Assembly: GCF_954871325.1 (NCBI RefSeq)
Contig: NC_088775.1
Location: 76,547,561 to 76,611,560 of the forward strand
Direction of reading: 5' to 3'
Source: Gordionus sp. m RMFG-2023
Lineage: Eukaryota > Nematomorpha > Gordioida > Chordodea > Parachordodidae
Length of the DNA: 64,000 nucleotides
Below the pieces are notes generated by a model. The model did not search any database and was not told the origin of the DNA. It saw only the letters and a list, made by a program, of their open reading frames with translations. This document shows positions 57,217 through 64,000 of this stretch, one piece after another. A program made the position numbers and the translations under genes. Numbering within the stretch: position 1 is the first letter of the stretch; each line of letters opens with the position of its first letter.

Positions 57217-59115
57217 ATTTAATAGGAATATTATAATTTTCCGGAAAAAACTGAGAACTGAAAATCAAGAGTGAATATGGGTACCATTTATATTAAAGCC
57301 AGATTTACACTGATCTTGCAAAAAAGTTAGTTCCCTTTCCGTAAAAATTTCAAGTCGGGTCTGGTTCAATAGAATCGCGCGGGGCTCGATTTAAAAAAAA
57401 AATATTTATAGGGAATTAAACTCAAAATATTTATTTTATACATTAAATTTAAATATTCAGATATAACTTTGATAATTTAAATGATATATATATTTAACTC
57501 GGTTTATTACAAAATATGTTATGAAAATGTAATAAATATTTCACACATCCATTTTTATTTAAACTTTTTAAATCTTTTGAAATTCATTTTAAAATTGTAA
57601 TATTTAATCCGGTAAAAAAAAAATGAAGAATAGGAAATAAATGTAACATTAATATTTTTCGAGCCACGCCTCCCATATTGTGTATAAGATCCAAATACAG
57701 GACACAAAGAATGACACATTATTTCTATGATGCCTCACTTCATTCATCGATTATTTAATCATAATTTTGATTTGTTTAATCTTACGAAAAATCTTCCAGT
57801 AAAACAAGCATATTATAGGCAAAAAAAAGTGTAAAAGACAATCCAAATTTAAAAATTTTGGAAATTAAAACTGGGATTTCTTAGCTTTTTAATTAATAAA
57901 TATGGGTATTATTATGTCAAGAATTGTCAGTAATCTTTTTAAGTGCTAGGTTAGAGAATTATGGGGAGCACATTGAATCCTATAAACATTTAAAAGAATT
58001 CCTTCCTTCACATCCTAGAAGTATCCCAATTGGTGTACTGAATATTTTTGAATTCATTCTTATGAACTAACAAATGTTTCATCATCAGGATAATTGCTGA
58101 CACATAATCACTCCCATCTTTCATCGAATGATATTTTTATAGAATTAATCCTATAAAAAAACGAATACAAAGCGAATAATGAACTATTGGCATTAAATTT
58201 TTTAAGCAAATCAAAAATTTACTATTCATATTCATATTATAATATTACATCAAAGTACCAAGAAACTAAGAAAATTTTATAACGAAAATTTAGATTCATT
58301 TAAAAATTAGTTATTAATAAATTAAAAATTTATCAAACTAGATAAAGCCCCAAGCTGGGCGGTAAATTTTTGACGGCTTCAGAGAAAAAATATTTTAATT
58401 TTATTTATCCAAAAAATCAATATTTTAAACCCTAATAAAATTAATAAATAAAATATAATTAATTATCTTTGTGATAAATTATTACAAAAAATTTAGCATA
58501 ATTAGGATATATGACTGACACAAGGGGTCATCTCAAAAAAATAAAAACCATTTGGGAACAATATAGATACAGTAACAGATAGCTGAAAAGGGCTTCTTAA
58601 CTCCTTGTTTTAATGATTATATTTTTAAAGATAAATTGATATAATCTTTTAAATAATAATATATAGTGTCTTAAAGTAGTAATAAAGAATTTTACATATT
58701 GACTCATCGATAAAGTCAATATACTCCAATACTCTTTGCATAATACATTTTGTCGAAAAATAAACCCTTTTGCTAGATAATCTAAAGGTAAAGCCCCGAC
58801 TTATAAAATTTACTATATTGCCAAAAGTTGATTTATTGATAAAATACAATTAAATCTTTAATTATGATAAATTATTTTTTGATAATGCTTATATATTTGT
58901 ACTTTAACTGATAAAATTTTAGATACTTATCTTAATTAATTTAATGTGTGAGTTTTTATGAAAAAATATTTATTTCGTGAATTTATAAGAATAGTATAAA
59001 TCCGATTCATTAATTTTCTTGTTAAGCTAATCGCTATTTCAAATGACAAATTTTGTAAAAAATCCCATTAATTATGGATTTCGATTCCTGCTATATCAGG
59101 ACATATTAGTGATAG
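57217..59115. other. intergenic DNA with a decayed family B scrap
   Basis: ACTGATCTTGCAAAAAAGTT near 57311, followed by GGGTCTGGTTC and GCGCGGGGCTCG, looks like a worn family B end. The rest is AT-rich with no recognisable exon. Confidence 0.35.
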
Positions 59116-59464
59116 ATGGTTAAATTAAGAGCGAGAGGACGGATGTTGGCAGAAATGGACAATTCAAAAAAGACTGTTAACATAGCACGAATATCAGACA
59201 TAAGATATGTTCAGATAAGACATTTACCATCCTCAACAGGAAAACAAAGGTTAGCAAACACATATTTTAGAGTCTTATATAGTAAATGCAAGGTGTATTT
59301 ATGTTTAAATAATAAACGCGATCATTATATGGCGTTTTATTCAAAAATAATTTTAAAAAAATTATATACACACATTATACATAATACTTTGGAATCATTG
59401 TCTATTTTTAATTTAAATATACCAAATAAATTTTTCAATGAAATTACCTTATTCGTATCTATAT
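59116..59464 (+). other. open frame of unknown origin beside a hAT insertion
   Basis: About 116 codons are open from ATG 59116 to the point where the family A hAT inserts; the frame then reads into that element. The start, VKLRARGRMLAEMDNSKKTV followed by NIARISDI, vaguely resembles a helix-turn-helix leader of a Tc1-type transposase, but I cannot confirm it. Length alone argues weakly for former coding. Confidence 0.3.
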
Positions 59465-61218
59465 CAGAGACCTGCAGGCCCGACCCTAAACCCGGCCCGG
59501 CCCTAAAAATTTTTTTTAAAATATACGGGCCGGGCCTAAGGTTGTTAAACCCGTGCCGGGCCGGGCCTTAATATTTTTTATAAAAATTTTTACATTATGA
59601 GTTAATGGTTATAAGATTATATTATTTATAGTTATGATTAATATAATATTGGGTGATGGTTAACACTACCTAACACCCACTAATCGATCTAATTATTAAT
59701 TTCCTGAAAATTTATTCAAAGTATTAATATATTATTTTATAATTCATATCTAAATTTTTACAACATATTTTACCAAAACATCAAATAAAGGAATATCTTA
59801 AATAAGCCCAATATTCAAGTATTATTAATATATTTTTTTATAATTCATATTTAAATTTTTAGAATATATTTTACCAAAACAATCAAATAAAGGAATATCA
59901 CTTCTTGAGGTTTGTAATACCTTTCAAAGCGAAAAAGGAGAAATAAAATTGATTTTACTTAATATAAAGCATTTTTTAATTGAATTTCTCTTTTTCTCTG
60001 TCCCAAATTCAAACAATTACGTATGTTGTCAGGGACAGATCGCAAGATGACGGAAAACTATATAAAAGATTATATTAAATTACAAGAGGCTCAGGAAGTA
60101 AATAAAATACCATCGACCAGTCAAATTACCATTGTTGTTAAACAAACTGAATCGTTTTATGACAAATGGGGCGATGGTAATTCTGGTAATATGTCAATAC
60201 CCGATGATGAATATTACAATTACATAAATAAAAAAATAGATGAAACATTTAAGGTGGATAATTTGTTAGAGTGGTGGGCGGCTCATCAACGAATTTCCAA
60301 TTTTAGCAAAATTGGCAAAACGGGTATAGGCAATTCCTGCTTCAAGTGCAAGCTGTGAGCGGAATTTTTCCACTACTGGGAGAATTCTTGAAGAAAGAAG
60401 AAGTAATCTTCTACTTGAAAAGGTAGATATGCTTCTCTATCTTCATGATAATTTGTGAATTTTTAATATCTTTCTTGAGTATAGGGTTTTGTCAATCATG
60501 TTGGTTTTTTACTTTGCAAACTGTCAAATATTTATTGCATTTATTATATTTTACCTTGAGTCATGAAAGTTTTTAATCCAACATTTTTCATTATTTTTTT
60601 TTACAATATTATAGTTAAAAATTTATACTATAAAATAAATTATATTAATATTGTGCAATTATATTATATTTTCAAAATACTATTTATTATACATGCATTT
60701 TTTTAAATAGCGATTTATTTTTATTTTATAAATTAAATAGTAAATTAAATACAATATATTATATTCTCAAAATATTTTCCATTTTTACAAATTAAATATT
60801 AGTTTTATTTTTTTTAAATGCAATATAAAATATAGTATATGCTCAAAATATTATTACCATTTTTATGAATATTAGTTTTATTTTTATAAATGCAATATAA
60901 AATATAGTATATGCTCAAAATATCCATTTTTATAAATAACAGTTTTATAATTTTTATAAATTCAATATAATATTCTCAAAATATTAGCTTTTTACATGTA
61001 TTTTTTAAATAATAAGCGATAATACTCGCTGAAAAATATGGTAAAATACCTCATAGGTGAATTTTTGTATATACCAGGTCGAATATAATTTTAAAAAATT
61101 CCGAAAAAATTTTTTTTTAAAAATAGCCGGGCCTTAAATTTTTAAATCCGGGACGGGCCTAAAAAATTTAAAACCGGGCCGGGCCGGGCCTTGCAAATGG
61201 TACCTCTGCAGGTCTCTG
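59465..61218 (+). mobile_element. family A hAT element with C-terminal transposase remnant
   Basis: Ends CAGAGACCTGCAG and CTGCAGGTCTCTG are flanked by perfect 8-bp duplications ATCTATAT at 59457-59464 and 61219-61226. Both outer parts match the copy at 38401 closely, but the middle (about 59890-60620) differs: here it holds the C-terminal end of the hAT transposase instead of the BED finger. Confidence 0.93.
60023..60457 (+). pseudogene. hAT transposase C-terminal region in family A
   Basis: The frame from 60023 carries DDEYYNYINKKIDETF and NLLEWWAAHQRI. After one frame change it continues LAKLAKRV, a TAG, then AIPASSASCERNFSTTGRIL, EERRSNLLLEK and MLLYLHDNL with a terminal TGA. This is a full hAT dimerisation region. 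One frameshift and one stop break it. The closest known relatives are BED-finger hAT proteins. Confidence 0.85.
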
Positions 61219-61229
61219 ATCTATATTAA

Positions 61230-62380
61230 ATATACCTTTGCAAAATAAATTTGTCCATGATAAGTGGACCCCAAAGAGTTAATAAAATGAAGGAAAATTA
61301 TTTTTTTTAACTTTCCCAGCCCGATTTTCTTTTTAAATTTTAGGTGGATTACCTAAATGATAAAAATGTTGGACCTATTTATTTCCAGAAATATGCCATC
61401 CTGGAACACACGAAAAATAGTAATGATCTATAAATCTACACCTAAAACTTGAAATCGGGATAGCACCGATTTAAATAAGTATTTGAATTAAAACAGTTGT
61501 AAAAAATGTTGGAAAATTATATAATATAGCATTTAATATTTAGTTACTGATCATATTTTCAATTATTTATTTTAAATATTTGCAAAAATAGAGCCAAATT
61601 ATTTAAAATAATGAAATTTTAAAAATTCCACGCCGGGCCATAGAATTAATAAAAATAAATCCGGGCTGGGTCAAAAAAATTTCTATACAGTCCCTAACCT
61701 AGCTTGATTTAAAAAATCTGGATAGATCCAAATGTTGATCTCCTTAGACCTCTGATTTCATATATTTTTATTTATGTTAGATTATATATTTTTGTTAAAT
61801 AAAGGTAACTCATGGAGATTGTTGTAGCCGTTGAAAAAAAGAAGAAATAAATTTAATATAATATACTAAATGTCAGTCGTTTTCTGACATGAGGATTAAT
61901 TTTTCCTAGGGGATAAGAGTTGAAAGGAGTGAACACATGGGGTTTTGGTGAAGAACAATGGAGTTATCTTTGTGTGCCTTTTGGGGTGGAGAAGACATGG
62001 AAGCTGGAATCAATTCATATTTTGGATAGTTATGATAATTACTATTATATTTGATGACTGTTTTATATTATTTTGGATATTTATGATCTTAATTAGATAT
62101 TTTTATCAATAAAATGGACGTTTACAATTGAAATATTAAATATGGACTTTTACAATGTTGCAAGTTGACGTCAGAATTTTAGGTGCATTAGGGTAAACAC
62201 AACGCAATTATTAACCACTATACAGGTTGTCAGAAAGAAGTGACATTAAGGGATTTTAGCATTTTGTTTTAGATGTTTAGCAAATAAGGAAAAGGATAGA
62301 AAGTATGTAATGAGTATTAGGACTGAAAATGAAAATAAAATGATTAATTTATATATATATATGATGTATAGTATATATTA
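61230..62380. other. AT-rich intergenic DNA with GC-word scraps
   Basis: Degraded CCGGGCTGGG and GCCGGGCCATAG words at 61630-61670 look like a worn MITE. The remainder to 62380 shows no gene. Confidence 0.4.
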
Positions 62381-62389
62381 TTTCTGATT

Positions 62390-62481
62390 CATTTTGGTCC
62401 ATTTAAGACAATAATATTTGTGGTATTAGATGTCTTCATTTTGGCCATTTAAGACAATAATATTTGTGGTATTATATGTCT
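62390..62481 (+). repeat. two-copy tandem repeat of about 47 bp
   Basis: CATTTTGGYCCATTTAAGAC followed by AATAATATTTGTGGTATTA occurs twice in a row with few differences (62390-62436 and 62437-62481). Confidence 0.8.
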
Positions 62482-62489
62482 AGATTTAT

Positions 62490-63030
62490 ATTTTACATCC
62501 AATGTTTGACAATAGGTATTGTCTTATTATTTGGTAAGCCTTAAGACTCATTGAATGGCCAATAGGTTTCCATCATTAAGAAAACAGACCTCACGTAATG
62601 CAGGACAGAAAAGATTGGTGAATATTTAAATGTTGGGGATTATCATGAGCAGGGATATATGTGTATATAGGGTTAAAAAATATTAGATTGGTGATTTTAA
62701 GTGTGATTAAGATATAAATTTGTGTAATTGAGGGTTTATGGAAATTATATAGAAGTGGATTTTTATAATAAAATATTTGTTATATAATGCATTTTGGGTT
62801 TTTAAAGGGATAGACATATGGTTTATAATTAATTAATGTTACTATATTGTGAATGTAATCCAGTTTCAATTAAGGTTGATATATTATTAAGGGAAGGTGG
62901 ATATATTATGAAGGGATCTAATGGGAGGGTGTTAATATTATTTATTTTGAAGTAATTAACCATTTTTATGAAATATGATGTAATGTGAAATACACATATG
63001 ATGTATTTAATTATTTTTGATTTAATGTAT
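62490..63030. other. AT-rich DNA, no gene seen
   Basis: G-over-C skewed on the plus strand, with many TTTGG and ATGG words. No exon or bounded repeat recognised. Confidence 0.35.
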
Positions 63031-63260
63031 GAATTTGATATATATAAATTTGGTATGGATTTATATGGTATATTGGTATAAATCTGATATTTTTGATATA
63101 TATATAAATTTGGCATGGATTTATATGATATATGGGCAAAATATGAATTTGATATATATATAAATTTGGTATGGATTTATATGATATATGGGTATAAGTT
63201 TGATATTTTTGGTATATATATAAATTTGGCATGGATTTATGTGATATATTGGTAGAAATT
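63031..63260 (+). repeat. minisatellite with about 58-bp half-units
   Basis: Four units share the core TATATAAATTTGG(T/C)ATGG followed by ATTTATATGATATATGGG. They alternate between two linker types, so the higher-order period is about 115-120 bp. Open frames on the minus strand here are by-products of the repeat. Confidence 0.8.
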
Positions 63261-64000
63261 ATGGCACTTAATATTTTTTTAAAAATTATGAAATCTTTAT
63301 ATTTAATATATATTTATTTTTATGAAATCTGTATATTTAATATATATATTTTTTTTTAAATTATAAAATTTTTTTATTTGCATGTATTATACTAAAAGGA
63401 AAATATTTTTATGATAAGGTCAGCCATGTGTTGATGGGTATGCCTTAAGATGGAAATATTGTTTAGTTTAAATACTTGAGAAAGCTTTTTTTTAAATTTT
63501 TTTTTGTAAATTTATTTTGCGTATTATATTTTTTTTTATCTTTGTAATAATTTTATAGCACATCACATTTTACTATGTATATTATGAACATGTATTTTTT
63601 AAAAAAAACTCAGATTATTTTATATTGTGAATGTTATATTAAAAATTCTCAACATATATACCATATATCCCATTATATTCTCAATTTTTGTTACTTTGCA
63701 ATTTCTGTGAATTTGTGACAATTGTGATAGCAGGGTTAAATAGAAATGGTATATTTTCCCTAGGATACTGAGTAATTCGTAGATGAAAAGTATTTTAATT
63801 TCTACGTATTATATATTTTTCTCATATAAAATATTAAATTTATTTCTATACCTATTCCTTGTAATTTTCTTAAAATCTTTGTTCGGCAAATTTTCGCAAT
63901 TATTTTTAATACCTAAAAATGATTTTTCTATCTATTTTAAGAGATATTTATAAAAGATGTAGTTTTTTTCACATGACCGAAGGAAAATAACATGTTGTTG
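63261..64000. other. AT-rich DNA to window end
   Basis: Nothing recognised beyond T-rich tracts. Confidence 0.4.

Noticed and set aside
62829-63232. Repetitive Tyr/Ile-rich minus-strand frames
   Set aside because: They follow the period of the minisatellite; the open frame is a by-product of the repeat.
63031-63260. CRISPR-like array
   Set aside because: The units are AT-rich tandem repeats without unique spacers.

Overview
This is a stretch of an AT-rich, intron-containing animal genome, most likely an invertebrate. It holds a complete kinesin-1 heavy chain gene (KIF5/Khc type), part of an immunoglobulin/fibronectin-III cell-surface gene, and a dense load of hAT-type DNA transposons and Gypsy-type LTR fossils. 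I cannot name the species or phylum from the sequence.

Layout. 1-3340: mobile-element debris (a tRNA-promoter SINE-like piece, hAT MITEs and two Helitron-like ends). 3361-7018, minus strand: four consecutive exons of an Ig/FN3 protein, joined in matching splice phases; the gene runs off both visible ends. 8007-about 9448, minus strand: a 477-codon open exon of unknown function. 9450-11650: AT-rich DNA with no gene. 11651-23673: two broken Gypsy fossils, both on the minus strand, each bracketed by short LTR-like direct repeats and riddled with later DNA-transposon insertions. 24040-34556: hAT fragments and MITEs, including one hAT inside another MITE. 35256-55025, plus strand: the kinesin gene in 24 exons. 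55026-64000: no gene recognised, but two more MITE/hAT insertions and tandem repeats.

The kinesin exon model is internally proven: 24 exons sum to 3069 bases, an exact multiple of three, with every junction phase matching, and give 1022 residues. These include the P-loop, switch I, switch II, a coiled-coil stalk, and a tail with the IAK autoinhibitory motif. Its introns are the main landing sites for transposons in the right half. Thirteen of its 23 introns begin with GTT instead of GTA or GTG, so 5' splice sites here look relaxed.

The mobile elements fall into recurring families, most with matching 8-bp target duplications, which is the hAT signature. Family A (TIR CAGAGACCTGCAG) has two large copies that keep complementary ends of one transposase: a BED zinc finger in one, the C-terminal dimerisation region in the other. 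Families B and C are MITEs with six copies each. A 2.6-kb element with roughly 0.5-kb inverted repeats fills most of kinesin intron 17. The hAT elements, MITEs and Gypsy fossils are degraded or internally deleted; no autonomous copy was seen.
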